Origin: Candidatus Scybalocola fimicaballi
Lineage (GTDB): Bacteria; Bacteroidota; Bacteroidia; Bacteroidales; Paludibacteraceae
DNA length: 51,457 nucleotides
Assembly: GCA_002317115.1 (NCBI GenBank)
Contig: DCIP01000233.1
Coordinates: forward strand, 1 to 51,457
Direction: 5' to 3'
Under the pieces are notes generated by a model. That model was not told the origin of the DNA. It saw nothing but the letters and a program-made list of their open reading frames with translations, and did not search any database. Below, one piece after another: positions 24,472 to 35,100 of this stretch (positions are counted from its first letter, which is position 1; every line of letters begins with the position of its first letter). Position numbers and translations under genes: made by a program.

Positions 24472-26676
24472 ATGAATAGATTTATAAACATATTGCTTTC
24501 TGTTTTTGCGGGTGCAACGGTGTCTGCCAACGAATTTACTTATGTATGTTTCACGTCTGAAGATTCTGTTCCTTCACTTGTGAAGGACGATTCTGCAGCG
24601 GTAAATACAGATTCGGTTATAGTTGCTTTGCCTGATTCCTCGTCAGCGTCATCATCAACGTTTGAATACCACACTGAGGTGATGCCATCGAAACGTGGAC
24701 CACAGGACACGATGATGTATTTTTCGTGGAGAGCGGACGGACCTCTCGGACTTCCTGTTCGTGAGTATGCCGACACAACTATTGACAAGTTGTTTATCGC
24801 TAATATCGCCGATAAGAATACATTGCGCTATTCTGATCATTCGTCACTTGGATCTCCTGGTATTTCTTTGATTTATGCTGACAGAAAAAAGAAGTCTGAT
24901 TTCTTCTTTTTTACTCCTTACGAGGCTAATTACACGTCTCCAGACGATATCCTATATTACAATACTCGCAAACCATATTCGAAATTCTGGTTTATAGGTG
25001 CCGGTCCGAGCAACCGTAGCGATCAGTGTGTGGGTGGTATCTTCACTGTGAACGCAGGAGCAAAGTTTAATTTCGGAATGTACGGCGACTGGATTAATTC
25101 GTATGGAGCGTATGAGTCCACGTCTACACGAAACTGCAATGCCGGATTCTTCGGAAGCTATATGGGTTTGCGTTCCAATCTGATGATGAACATCGGATTC
25201 GCTAAATTTGAGAATTACGAGAACGGAGGATTTTTTGATGAGTCGTACATCACTTCTCCAGAAAGATATGGCAACCCTGCTGATGAGGCTATACCGGTAT
25301 ATTTCACTGGAAACACATTCTCAAAGCTTCATGGCTATAACATGCATCTCAACTACAAGTACCATCTTGGATTTGAGAAGGAATATAAAGTGAATGAAGA
25401 TTCGGTAATTGTTGATTATGTGCCAGTTACCTCGTTTATAGCAGATATGCGATATGAGTCTGACTGGAAACGTTACACAGAGTTAATATCTAATTCATTC
25501 CACGACACATTCTATAATGCAAGTGCTGAAACGCGTCGATTCATGCCAAAATCAACAATGGACAGCGTTTTGTTCCGCCAGTTCAAGGGAAATTTTGGAG
25601 TTACTTTGAATGAGGAGTTCAACAAGTTGATGAAATTCGGTTTGGCTGGATATTACACAGTAAGTTCGAAGACATATCATTATGCCGACGGATTACAGTT
25701 CGATTATCGTGATTCAGACAGAGAGTTTATTGCTGTGAATAAGTTGAAAGAGATTGAGTTAGAAGATGGAATCGCATATGTTGACTCTGTAGGCTACCGT
25801 GGCCGTCCGAATTGGGGCAAGACGAAAGATACTAAAATGGGTATAGGAGCGGTGTTGTCGAAGCACTCTGGTAAACATTTGTTCTTCAATGTGGTTGGAG
25901 AGTATTATTTCGTAGATGAGAAATTTACAGGGACATCGTATTTGTTGAAGGGAGATGTCATGACTCAGTTTAATATCGGCAAACAGCCTGTTTCTCTTGG
26001 TGGTAAGTTAGAGCTGGAGAATGAGTGTCCTGATTATTTCGAGGATCATTATTATTCAAATTATTTCAATTGGGATAACGACTTCGATAATAAGAGAAGT
26101 CTTTCTATAGATGGTGTCTTCGAGATGCCAAGAATCGGATTCACTGCTAAAGTTGGATATTACAACGTCGACAACTACATCTATTTCAATGAGAAAGCAA
26201 TGCCAGTTCAGACGTCCGATGCAGTCAACGTATTCTATCTTGGAGCAAAAGAGAAACTTAAGTTTGGTGTGTTCCATTGGGATAATGAGATCGCTTACCA
26301 GACTACGTCGGATGGTTATATAATGCCGTTGCCAACGTTTGTTTGGAACACCAACGTCTACTTGAGATCGCCAGCGATTTTCAAGAAGAGTTTGACACTT
26401 CAGGCGGGTGCCACTTTGGATTATCATACAAGTTTCTACGCTCAGAAATATAATCCTGCCACTGGAATGCTTTATGTTCAGAGAGAGAAGGAGTATGGCG
26501 ACTATCCTTTGCTTAATGTCTACGGACAGGCTCAGCTAAAGGTGTTGAGAATGTTTGTGGTCTGGAATCACGTCAACCAGAAGATGGGTAACAATTCCAA
26601 CTATTTGATAAGTCCGGGATATGCGATGAGTCCGTCATTCGTACGAGTGGGAATCTCTGTGGCATTTGACGATTAA
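24472..26676 (+). CDS. Putative outer-membrane porin (Porin_10-like)
   Basis: A 734-residue protein with signal peptide (about 1-20, ending TVSANE), a Ser/Asp-rich linker, and a long beta-barrel region of amphipathic strands with many aromatic residues (YSKFWFIGAGPSNRSDQ, KFNFGMYGDWINSYG, GFFGSYMGLRSNLMMNIG). It matches the 'putative porin' family widespread in Bacteroidales. The C-terminus (PSFVRVGISVAFDD) ends in a strand rich in alternating hydrophobic residues. The start is ATG 24472; a TTG one codon earlier is not needed. It follows the M16 gene by 10 bases and the next gene by 12, so one transcript is likely. Confidence 0.75.
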   Translation: MNRFINILLSVFAGATVSANEFTYVCFTSEDSVPSLVKDDSAAVNTDSVIVALPDSSSASSSTFEYHTEVMPSKRGPQDTMMYFSWRADGPLGLPVREYADTTIDKLFIANIADKNTLRYSDHSSLGSPGISLIYADRKKKSDFFFFTPYEANYTSPDDILYYNTRKPYSKFWFIGAGPSNRSDQCVGGIFTVNAGAKFNFGMYGDWINSYGAYESTSTRNCNAGFFGSYMGLRSNLMMNIGFAKFENYENGGFFDESYITSPERYGNPADEAIPVYFTGNTFSKLHGYNMHLNYKYHLGFEKEYKVNEDSVIVDYVPVTSFIADMRYESDWKRYTELISNSFHDTFYNASAETRRFMPKSTMDSVLFRQFKGNFGVTLNEEFNKLMKFGLAGYYTVSSKTYHYADGLQFDYRDSDREFIAVNKLKEIELEDGIAYVDSVGYRGRPNWGKTKDTKMGIGAVLSKHSGKHLFFNVVGEYYFVDEKFTGTSYLLKGDVMTQFNIGKQPVSLGGKLELENECPDYFEDHYYSNYFNWDNDFDNKRSLSIDGVFEMPRIGFTAKVGYYNVDNYIYFNEKAMPVQTSDAVNVFYLGAKEKLKFGVFHWDNEIAYQTTSDGYIMPLPTFVWNTNVYLRSPAIFKKSLTLQAGATLDYHTSFYAQKYNPATGMLYVQREKEYGDYPLLNVYGQAQLKVLRMFVVWNHVNQKMGNNSNYLISPGYAMSPSFVRVGISVAFDD

Positions 26677-26688
26677 AAATTTAAGACT

Positions 26689-27495
26689 ATGAACGGCTAC
26701 AAGTTATTCAAAATGATAATGATCACCTTCGTGGTGTTAGCTTCGGTTTCATTTATAGCAAGCCGTTTTAAGTCGAAAGTGCCTGAAGTTGACGATATCG
26801 CAAGCATACGTCAAAAGGGAAAATTGAATGTCTATATTGATTCTTCGACTGATGGAATGCAAATCACAGCTGAAGGAGATACTGTGGGCGAACAGTTTGA
26901 ATTGATCCGTGAGTTTTGCCGCCAGCAGAATCTCAACGCTAAATATACACTTGAGAGTAATCTGAATAAGGCTATAGAAGCTCTTAATAATGGTGCTTGC
27001 GACGTGATTGTCCGCTATATTCCTGTGACTACTTCGTTGCGTGACACATTATTGTTTACAGAGAGCTTGATTCACGACAAACAGGTGTTGGTGCAGAGAA
27101 AGAAGAATAAATCTGTAGAGACAGAGAATGCCTCGTCTTTAGATACATTCGTCCACAACCAGTTGGAACTTGCAGAGAAGACCGTTACGTTGGCCGAAAA
27201 TTCACCGTCGATAATCAGAATCAACAATCTTGCGAAAGAGATTGGTGATACGATCTATATCAATACTATTCCACGTTACGACAACGAAGCCATAGCTATC
27301 ATGGTGTCGAAGGGAGAATTCCAATATACAGTGCTTGGCCTGCACGCAGCCACAAGACTACAGAAAGAGTATAAAAACCTTGATATTCATCTCTCTATTG
27401 GTTTTTCCCAGCTTCATTCTTGGGCTGTACGTAAGACAAGTGTTGAATTGTGTGATTCTCTTAATTCCTTTATAAAGAAAACTAATCAGGACTAA
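26689..27495 (+). CDS. Periplasmic solute-binding protein family 3-like
   Basis: A 268-residue protein with an N-terminal hydrophobic segment (about 7-26) that could be an uncleaved anchor or signal. The rest fits the family 3 extracellular solute-binding fold, also used by MltF-type proteins: SIRQKGKLNVYIDSSTDGM (first strand), ALNNGACDVIVRYIPVTTSL (typical DVI segment after a helix), and a C-terminal lobe with FSQLHSWAVRK. No lytic transglycosylase domain follows, and no ABC permease genes are nearby, so its ligand and partner are unknown. Its stop codon shares one base with the next start (TAATG), pointing to translational coupling. Confidence 0.8.
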   Translation: MNGYKLFKMIMITFVVLASVSFIASRFKSKVPEVDDIASIRQKGKLNVYIDSSTDGMQITAEGDTVGEQFELIREFCRQQNLNAKYTLESNLNKAIEALNNGACDVIVRYIPVTTSLRDTLLFTESLIHDKQVLVQRKKNKSVETENASSLDTFVHNQLELAEKTVTLAENSPSIIRINNLAKEIGDTIYINTIPRYDNEAIAIMVSKGEFQYTVLGLHAATRLQKEYKNLDIHLSIGFSQLHSWAVRKTSVELCDSLNSFIKKTNQD

Positions 27496-28082
27496 TGAAT
27501 TTCCTTGCGCACATATATCTATCTGGCGACGACGATGAGGAACTGATGATCGGCAACTACATCGGCGATTGTGTGAAGGGACGTCGTATGTCTGATTATC
27601 CATTCCGAATACAATGCGGACTATTATTACATCGTGAGATTGATTCATTTACTGATACTCATCCAGTTTACAAAAGAAGTAAAGATAGATTTGTGCCAGT
27701 GGCAGGACGTTATGCAGGTGTTGTTTGCGACGTCGTTTATGACCATTTCTTGGCAAAAAACTGGGGAGGTTATCATGAGTCGACGTTGAGAAGATATGCG
27801 TGGAGAACGTATGGAATAATCCTTAAGAATTGGTTTAGTCTGCCGACGGAGATGCAGCGATTCTCAGTCAATTTCATAGCAAAACAGAGATTGACCGCCT
27901 ATACCACTATTGATGGCATACGTGAGACTCTGAAACTCATGTCGAACGGAACGTCGTTGCCTGATTGCTCAGATAAGGTTGTTGAGGTGATGGAGCGTGA
28001 CTATTTTGAACTTGAAAATGAATTCCTCGAGTTCTTCTTTGAAATCAGAAGACATCTGGATGAATTCAAGATGAATTTTTGA
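27495..28082 (+). CDS. acpH: Acyl carrier protein phosphodiesterase (AcpH family)
   Basis: A 195-residue protein of the AcpH/DUF479 family, which removes the 4'-phosphopantetheine arm from holo-acyl carrier protein. It begins MNFLAHIYLS with the conserved His, followed by GNYIGDCVKG, HREIDSFTDTHPVY with its Asp/His cluster, and CDVVYDHFLAKNW, the expected HD-like metal site. Length is typical. ATG 27495 overlaps the stop of the upstream gene by one base. It has no obvious functional tie to the porin and binding protein before it. Confidence 0.9.
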   Translation: MNFLAHIYLSGDDDEELMIGNYIGDCVKGRRMSDYPFRIQCGLLLHREIDSFTDTHPVYKRSKDRFVPVAGRYAGVVCDVVYDHFLAKNWGGYHESTLRRYAWRTYGIILKNWFSLPTEMQRFSVNFIAKQRLTAYTTIDGIRETLKLMSNGTSLPDCSDKVVEVMERDYFELENEFLEFFFEIRRHLDEFKMNF

Positions 28083-28084
28083 TT

Positions 28085-31000
28085 ATGAACCTTAATTTTG
28101 ATTCCCTTTCTATTCCAGAAAGAGTTGTCCTCGCTGTTTATGCTTATTGTGGAAACATCATTGAATGTACATCTTCAATGACTGGACTTGCCGTGCGTTA
28201 TCTTTGTAAAGATTCCGCTGACATTGATGTCCAGATCGTGGCTAAATCTCTATGCGACAAACGGTTGCTCGATCCGATTTCTCGTACGTCTGGATTGTTT
28301 TCTAAATATGTGGTGGCTCAGGAGTGTGAGCTTCCCGTCGTCGCAGATCTTTATATTAATCATAGAGAAGATTGGTTAGGAGTCATCGAATCGGTGTGTG
28401 AAATGCCTGACGATGACAGAAATACATCGATGACTTTCCGCACTTGGTGGTTGGAGAAAATGAGACTGGTGGATTCGGATTCCGTCGAACTATATTCTTT
28501 GGGAATTCGTCAAAAAGAGATGCTCCTTTCTGTTGTCGACGACGCTCAATGGCAACCTGTCATTAATGCTCTTCCAGCTAAACATTTTGAAGATATCATA
28601 AGCAAATTGCTTGATAGCCTATATAAACGTAATGATTTTCAGTGGGATAATATCAAACCGATAATTGAATATCGTTATGATATGCAAGACGTGGGGGATG
28701 GCCAATCACTGGAAAATCGAGACCGTTTCTTCCTATATCGCTATTTGGCGACGGGAGTCGATGATTTCAAGTATTATGGAGTAAACGGTTGGGGTAGACT
28801 ATATGATGCAATCAAACTGCTTCAACGAGAGTGTTATGATGAGTCTGCTTTGGCTTTCCAAAAGGCTTTGACATCTTTCGGTGGATTCTTGAAAGAACGT
28901 GGTGTCTTCGACGAATACATTTTCAATTATCTATATGTCATTTCACTTGTCTTGGATAGCCCTATTAAGAATGAATCCAAGTTACGTGCTTTCTCTTTGA
29001 AACGGACAATCAACTCAGATGAATTATGTAATTTGAGTTTGATTCCGTTGATTAAGAATAAAGTTGAGGATTATGATTTCTCTATCAATGCCAAGCGATT
29101 TGTTCCGGATATGTATAATTCCAACGATGTCCGTTTGGCTTATGCTCTTTGTCTACAATTCAACGTTGAATTAATCGACCGTTCAGAATTAGGCACAGAG
29201 CCATCTAATTGGAAATTCGTAGAGAATGAATTAAATCCTGATTCGTCGATTGTCTCGTGTCTCAACAAAATCAAACCATGGATGTATATGCTTGATTCTC
29301 TTGAGAATGTGAAGATGCCAAAGACGGTTGAGAGAGATGAGAGACTTATCTATGTGCTTGAACCAAAGGAGATGCGTGTGTCTCCATTCCTACAAAAGAA
29401 GAATGACAAGGGTGAATGGGATGGCAGTATCACTCGTATTTGGAAGGGTAAGAGTAGAGAGATTCCAGAGTGTGCCACAGATGATGATTTTCGCATTCTA
29501 AAGACTCTTCCTGCGGGACAAGTGTCTTTCAAAGACGGAGACGGTTTGCTTTCATTTGTAGATTGTGACCATATCTACTTGATGCCAAAATGGGGAAAGC
29601 AACTGCGTCAAGTTTATATCAATATTGAGCATCCATATTTGATAATCAATAAAGAAAACGATAATCATTTCCATGTTTATTCCAATCTAAAGCAATCAGA
29701 ACTAAGCAAACAAACTAATGCGTTTGTACGAACTATAGACGACACTCATTATGGTGTGATCCATCTACGTGATAAAGAAAGAAACGTATATGAGTTGATG
29801 CTTCAGATGGAGACTTTCCCAGCTGAGGCTGAATCTCGTTTAAGACAGTCATTGCTTCGTATAGATGGTTTGACTAAGATATATTCTCCACTTATACATG
29901 AAGATGATGCGTTTGAAGATGCTGATTCTCGTCTGGTGATACGATTGTATCCTAATAATAATGTGGGCGGAACGTGGAGATTGGAGATGGTGATTATACC
30001 GTTTGCTGACTCTGCATACGTCACAACTCCAGCAGAAGGTCAGGCACTTAGCATACTTAATGATGGAAACAAACTCCGTCTTATCAGAAGAAATTTTGAT
30101 GTGGAGAAGAGACATCTGTTTGCTTTTGAGAAATTCTGCCAGGAGACGGCAATCATATATGAAGATGAAGATATAAGCGACGTCACATCTGCTCTTCTTA
30201 GTCTTGAGAATGTCCTCGACATCATCACTTGGGCTAAAGAGAATAATGATATGGCTGTGGCTGAACTGATGGAGGGTTGCAAATTCAATGTTAATCAGAA
30301 ACTTACTCCTCAGGATCTTCAGATTGACATGGTGCAAGGAGCTCGTGGATGGATAGAAATAAATGGATCTTTGGTTTCTAAAGATACCAAGATGGAACTC
30401 TTGGCTTTGATGAGAAGCCTAAGAAACGGCATTGGAAAATATATCCGTGTCGACGGGGATAACTATGTCGAAGTGAGTGATTCTTTGCGTCAACTGATTT
30501 ATCGTTTGCGTCTTTACAATGATGAATTAGAGAATACACTTTCTGTTCCCGAACTTGCTTTAGCTTCGTTGGGTAGTGAGTTTGACGAGGCTTTTGATCG
30601 CTCAAATCAAGAATTTCTCTCAATACGTGAGAGAATCAATAATTCCCAAACTGAAGATTTTGAAATTCCGTCTACTTTGAATGGAGAGTTGAAAAACTAC
30701 CAGATTGAAGGATATAAATGGATGATGCGAACATTGTCGTGGAGTGGAGGCGTTTGCCTTGCCGACGACATGGGACTTGGTAAAACCATCCAGACTATTG
30801 CAGTGATGCTTCAGAAAGCTGATGAAGGACCGATTTTGGTGGTGGCTCCGACGTCGGTTGTGCTTAATTGGCAGAGTGAGATTAAGAAGTTTGCACCGTC
30901 GCTCCGTACAGTTGTGCTTAATCAGAGTGTGAGTAAAGCAAAAGCGATTGAGAAAATCTCTGCTGGCGACGTGATGATTGCCAGCTACGGTATGATGCTC

Positions 31001-32083
31001 ACTCAGATAGATAATCTTGAAGCGAAAGAGTGGGGAATGATCGTGCTTGATGAAGCTCACGCAATCAAGAATTACAATACAAAAGCTTTCAAATCAGCGA
31101 TTAGACTGAATGGCAAGAATCGCGTCGTCTTAACAGGAACACCTATTCAAAACCATTTTTCCGAAATCTGGAGCCTATTCCATTTTTCTAATCCAGGATT
31201 GCTCGGAAGTCAGAAGTCATTTTCTGAGAAGGTTAAATTTAATCGTGAGCATGATGAAACATGGGCTGACGACGTCGCAAAAGAGATTAATTCGATAGTC
31301 CGTCCATTTATTTTGCGTCGTACTAAGAAGGAGGTGCTTGACGAATTGCCAGGCATCGAAGATGTTGTGCTTGATGTGATGCTCACGAAAGAGGAGTATG
31401 CAATTTACGATTCCACACGTCAGGCAGTCAGAAAAGAGTTTGAGAATGAGTACGATAGCGAATTGAGTGCTGTTGGTCCACATAAGATCGCAGTTTTCGC
31501 AATGCTCACTAAATTGCGAGAGTTGACCTGTTCGCCAGCGTTGCTTGTGCAAGGTTGGAAGGAAAGAAGTAGCAAGGAGGCTGCCTTTCTTGATTTGCTT
31601 CAGGAAATCGACTTGGAGGAGAATAGAGTTTTAGTTTTTAGTCAGTTTACTGGATTCTTGGAGCGAATTAAAATCATTCTTCAAGAGGAAGGAATTGAAT
31701 ATCTATATCTCGACGGTGCGACGCCGATGAAAGAGCGAGCCAAACTGATTGACCAATTCCAAGCAGGAGAGACACCGGTATTCCTAATCAGTTTGAAAGC
31801 AGGTGGAGTAGGATTGAATCTGACTGCCGCCAATTATGTCATTCATCTTGATCCGTGGTGGAATCCAGCGATAGAGCAGCAGGCCACAGACAGAGCCTAC
31901 CGAATTGGTCAAGACCAAAAAGTCACTGTTTTCCACTTCATAGCCAAAAGCACGATAGAGGAAAAAATGTTGGAATTGCAACGTCGCAAACAGACCGTTT
32001 CCGATGTCCTTTTGAGTGGAACTGATTCATCATCACTGATGACAAAAGAAGATGTGATGGATATTCTTGATGGTAAATTTTAA
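28085..32083 (+). CDS. Large SNF2-family helicase
   Basis: A 1332-residue protein. The C-terminal third is a SNF2 ATPase: Walker A in LADDMGLGKTIQT (about residue 892), motif II VLDEAHAIKN (about 987), LTGTPIQN, RPFILRRTKKEV, and a second RecA lobe with VFSQFTGFLERI, SLKAGGVGLNLTAAN and the final DRAYRIGQ. The N-terminal 800 or so residues have no motif I recognise; a similar long N-terminus is common in bacterial SNF2 proteins and may hold divergent SWIM or beta-rich domains. SNF2 proteins translocate on double-stranded DNA; a bacterial role in transcription recycling or DNA repair is possible. The ATG at 28085 is just past the acpH stop. A bidirectional terminator follows. Confidence 0.92.
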   Translation: MNLNFDSLSIPERVVLAVYAYCGNIIECTSSMTGLAVRYLCKDSADIDVQIVAKSLCDKRLLDPISRTSGLFSKYVVAQECELPVVADLYINHREDWLGVIESVCEMPDDDRNTSMTFRTWWLEKMRLVDSDSVELYSLGIRQKEMLLSVVDDAQWQPVINALPAKHFEDIISKLLDSLYKRNDFQWDNIKPIIEYRYDMQDVGDGQSLENRDRFFLYRYLATGVDDFKYYGVNGWGRLYDAIKLLQRECYDESALAFQKALTSFGGFLKERGVFDEYIFNYLYVISLVLDSPIKNESKLRAFSLKRTINSDELCNLSLIPLIKNKVEDYDFSINAKRFVPDMYNSNDVRLAYALCLQFNVELIDRSELGTEPSNWKFVENELNPDSSIVSCLNKIKPWMYMLDSLENVKMPKTVERDERLIYVLEPKEMRVSPFLQKKNDKGEWDGSITRIWKGKSREIPECATDDDFRILKTLPAGQVSFKDGDGLLSFVDCDHIYLMPKWGKQLRQVYINIEHPYLIINKENDNHFHVYSNLKQSELSKQTNAFVRTIDDTHYGVIHLRDKERNVYELMLQMETFPAEAESRLRQSLLRIDGLTKIYSPLIHEDDAFEDADSRLVIRLYPNNNVGGTWRLEMVIIPFADSAYVTTPAEGQALSILNDGNKLRLIRRNFDVEKRHLFAFEKFCQETAIIYEDEDISDVTSALLSLENVLDIITWAKENNDMAVAELMEGCKFNVNQKLTPQDLQIDMVQGARGWIEINGSLVSKDTKMELLALMRSLRNGIGKYIRVDGDNYVEVSDSLRQLIYRLRLYNDELENTLSVPELALASLGSEFDEAFDRSNQEFLSIRERINNSQTEDFEIPSTLNGELKNYQIEGYKWMMRTLSWSGGVCLADDMGLGKTIQTIAVMLQKADEGPILVVAPTSVVLNWQSEIKKFAPSLRTVVLNQSVSKAKAIEKISAGDVMIASYGMMLTQIDNLEAKEWGMIVLDEAHAIKNYNTKAFKSAIRLNGKNRVVLTGTPIQNHFSEIWSLFHFSNPGLLGSQKSFSEKVKFNREHDETWADDVAKEINSIVRPFILRRTKKEVLDELPGIEDVVLDVMLTKEEYAIYDSTRQAVRKEFENEYDSELSAVGPHKIAVFAMLTKLRELTCSPALLVQGWKERSSKEAAFLDLLQEIDLEENRVLVFSQFTGFLERIKIILQEEGIEYLYLDGATPMKERAKLIDQFQAGETPVFLISLKAGGVGLNLTAANYVIHLDPWWNPAIEQQATDRAYRIGQDQKVTVFHFIAKSTIEEKMLELQRRKQTVSDVLLSGTDSSSLMTKEDVMDILDGKF

Positions 32084-32116
32084 TTCAATGAAAATTGACA
32101 AAAAATATTTTAATAC

Positions 32117-32155
32117 AAAATGAGCGGTGGATTAAATAGTCCACCGCTCATTTTT
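32117..32155. terminator. Bidirectional intrinsic terminator
   Basis: AAAATGAGCGGTGGA (32117-32131) pairs perfectly with TCCACCGCTCATTTT (32140-32154) around an 8-base loop, placed between the convergent helicase and type IX cargo genes. Confidence 0.92.
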
Positions 32156-32173
32156 ATTCCTTCTATTAGTAGA

Positions 32174-35100
32174 TTAACGACCTATAAGTGTGAAGTGACC
32201 TACCAACGTCTTTTCGATTTCTTTGATTTCGATTACATACCAATAGTCGTCTTTGTACATTAAGTGTCCATTGTAGTAACCATCCCAACCTTCGCTCTCT
32301 CCAGTCTTGTACTGCACAAGCTGTACTCCATTACGATCGTAGATTGTAACTGTAGCGTTTGGATATTTTTCAATGTTCTTAACCTGGAAATAATCGTTGA
32401 CTCCATCTCCGTTAGGACTTACTACTGGAGTGATCTGGATACCTAATGAAGGAGCTTTGACTACAGTGTCCAATAGACATCCTTCATAATTCATAATCTG
32501 AACTTTGTATTCCTGGCCCTCAACGACGTTTTTGATGATGTTGTATGAATTCCAAGTTCCAGCAAGGTTGAACTTATATGGTGCCGATCCACCCTTTGGT
32601 GTAATATCAATAGCAGTGTTGTCATTATCTAAATAGCTGACTGATTCAACAGATGGCAGACTGTCTACTGTCATTGAACCTGTAATTTCTTTAGTGCAAT
32701 GATGACTCTTTACCACAACATAATACACCTCACCTTTTGTGGCTTTCAAATAGTAATCTTTGAATCTACTTGCTATTCTTTGATGGTCAGAATCATAGTA
32801 CCAAATGTATTCGTCATAGATTTCTTTGGAATCGATAGTCAATTTGGCACTGTCTCCATAACAAATAGAAGTATCGTTGAATGTGGCTTCGATATTGATA
32901 ACATTAACGATATCATTAACTATTGTTGGACAACCTGTCAATTCATTATATGTAGTGTCAGAGAATACTGTGTCTTTGAACAATACCAATTCTTTATATG
33001 CCTCACCGCTACAGATTGTAAAAATATTGTTTGTATTTACTGCAGGGTAATCAATCTTAAAGATGACTGACGCAGTGTCTGTGAAGTCTCCTACTTTTAC
33101 CGCATATATGACTGTATCAGTTGTAAGCTCTGAATTAACAAGACTGTACGACAACATGTTTCCGACTACTTTTGCATTTGCAGGTGCCTTTACCAAAGAC
33201 ATGATCGCATTGTCTCGGTTTGAAATAGAGTCGTTCTTTAACACATCAATCAATGAGTCTACGCTTAGACAAGTAGAGAAATTGATTGTGTCTGGATTAC
33301 AAACTGGCATGAAGCAATCCTTTACGTTTACCTCAATCAAGCGAGACGCCGGATTATTGTTGCCGATGATATTTTCCGAACCTGCATTTCCGACAAACAC
33401 ACGGTAGAATCCGTTGTTAGTCTCGTTGATATTTGGAATCGACAAGTTTTTATCTTTTCCAATCAATACCCAATCTGTTGACTGAATCTGTGATGACTTA
33501 GAGTAATACCACTCGTAAACTACAGGCTCTGTATATGTGCCGTCGTTTTTGAAATCACCTGTAAGAGATAGGTTAGTTCCTAAACAAGAATTGTTCTCCT
33601 TCTCAATTACATCAACTGCTGGTTTGCAGAATCTGATCTCAATATCATCGACGGCAAAATCGTTTCCGTAGCTGTTGGTGTTATTGTTTAGAATTTTGAA
33701 GACTGCTGAAGTTACACCTTCTGGCAACTGATATGGCAAACCATACAATCCCCATTTTTCCTTACCATTTGCCAATGTGATGTTTTTAGTTCTTAGTACA
33801 TTTCCTTGTGTATCTTCAATGACCAATTTAAGTTTTGCGTCTGAGTAAGTTGTGTCTTGTCCGGCTTTGATCATACTCATACCCCAGAAAGAGAATAATA
33901 GAGGGACATCGTTTCTCAAATCATCGATCTGAACAGAATATATTACACCAGGAGCCTTGCCGACCTCGTTTGCGGCATCACACTGCATGAAATAACCTCT
34001 GTCGTTTCTGTCGGCATAAGTGTGGTCGAAGATGTTAACCCAAGGTTTGTCTGGATAAGAAACCTTACGGATAGAGTAGCGGCCGGTCAAATACAGGTCG
34101 CGAGGATCTGCACTCAATGTATAACTACACTGAGGAATCTTATCGTAGCTAACCGCTGGATCAGTGCTCTTGTTTCCTCCAAAATCCTCCTTGAATACAA
34201 GTGTTCCATCCAGACATGGACGATGTTCTACTATCAACTCAAGTGAGTTGTACGTTGGACATGCACCGTTGATATTCTTGTAGACTCCTACTGCTGGAGT
34301 CGTATACAAGAAACCATGTTTGTTATATGTCTCTCCGACCTTGATTGTGTCTTGGATTTCTATAGTGTCGGATTTTTGTACTTTTAGAGTAAGCATAGCC
34401 AAACTGTCGCACCCATTGATTCCTTTCAAGGTGTCGATATAGAAACCTGATTCAAAATATTTGTTTCCACCGAAAATGACAGTGTCTCCTTCACATATTG
34501 TCTTCTGCGTATTTGAACTGGTGTTGATGTCGTAGCTATTCGCACCTGCACAATATGCGTAAGATAGACCTGGGCCTACACCATACATGTTCGCAATGAA
34601 TCCAGAAGGACATTCGATAATATGCATTGCGTTCTCATGAATGTTCAACTCGTCGTCTGGCTTCTTAAAGTTATTGGAAATAATCACATATCCAGTAGAG
34701 TAAATGTCGTCTAATGGTGTAAATTTCGCAAAATTTGATTTTCCATCAAGTTTGATCAGTCCGACATCCTTTGTCTTGACTATCAAATTGACGAAATGGA
34801 TTTGAAGAGACTCGTTGTTAGGTGGACAAAATGCCACTTTGTCGATAGCCTGCTCCACAGGAACGATATACTGAGAAGACGGTCCACCGTTTGTTCTTTT
34901 CTGAACATAGTTGTTACCAGTCATGTACTGATAAACCTCCACTGGCGCTGATGCCTCCAATTTGAATGGGCCGTTGGCTTCATTTGCCAAAAACTCGTAA
35001 GTTTCAAATGCGTTGATTGTTGCCAACAATAGACCGTTTTTATAGATTTTAGTGCTGTCTGTGCTGGCTGTGACTTTAATCAAGTCAACTACGCAAGTCT

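Noticed and set aside
29849..30337. Minus-strand frame of 162 codons inside the SNF2 gene
   Set aside because: Antisense to a continuous large gene; no family.
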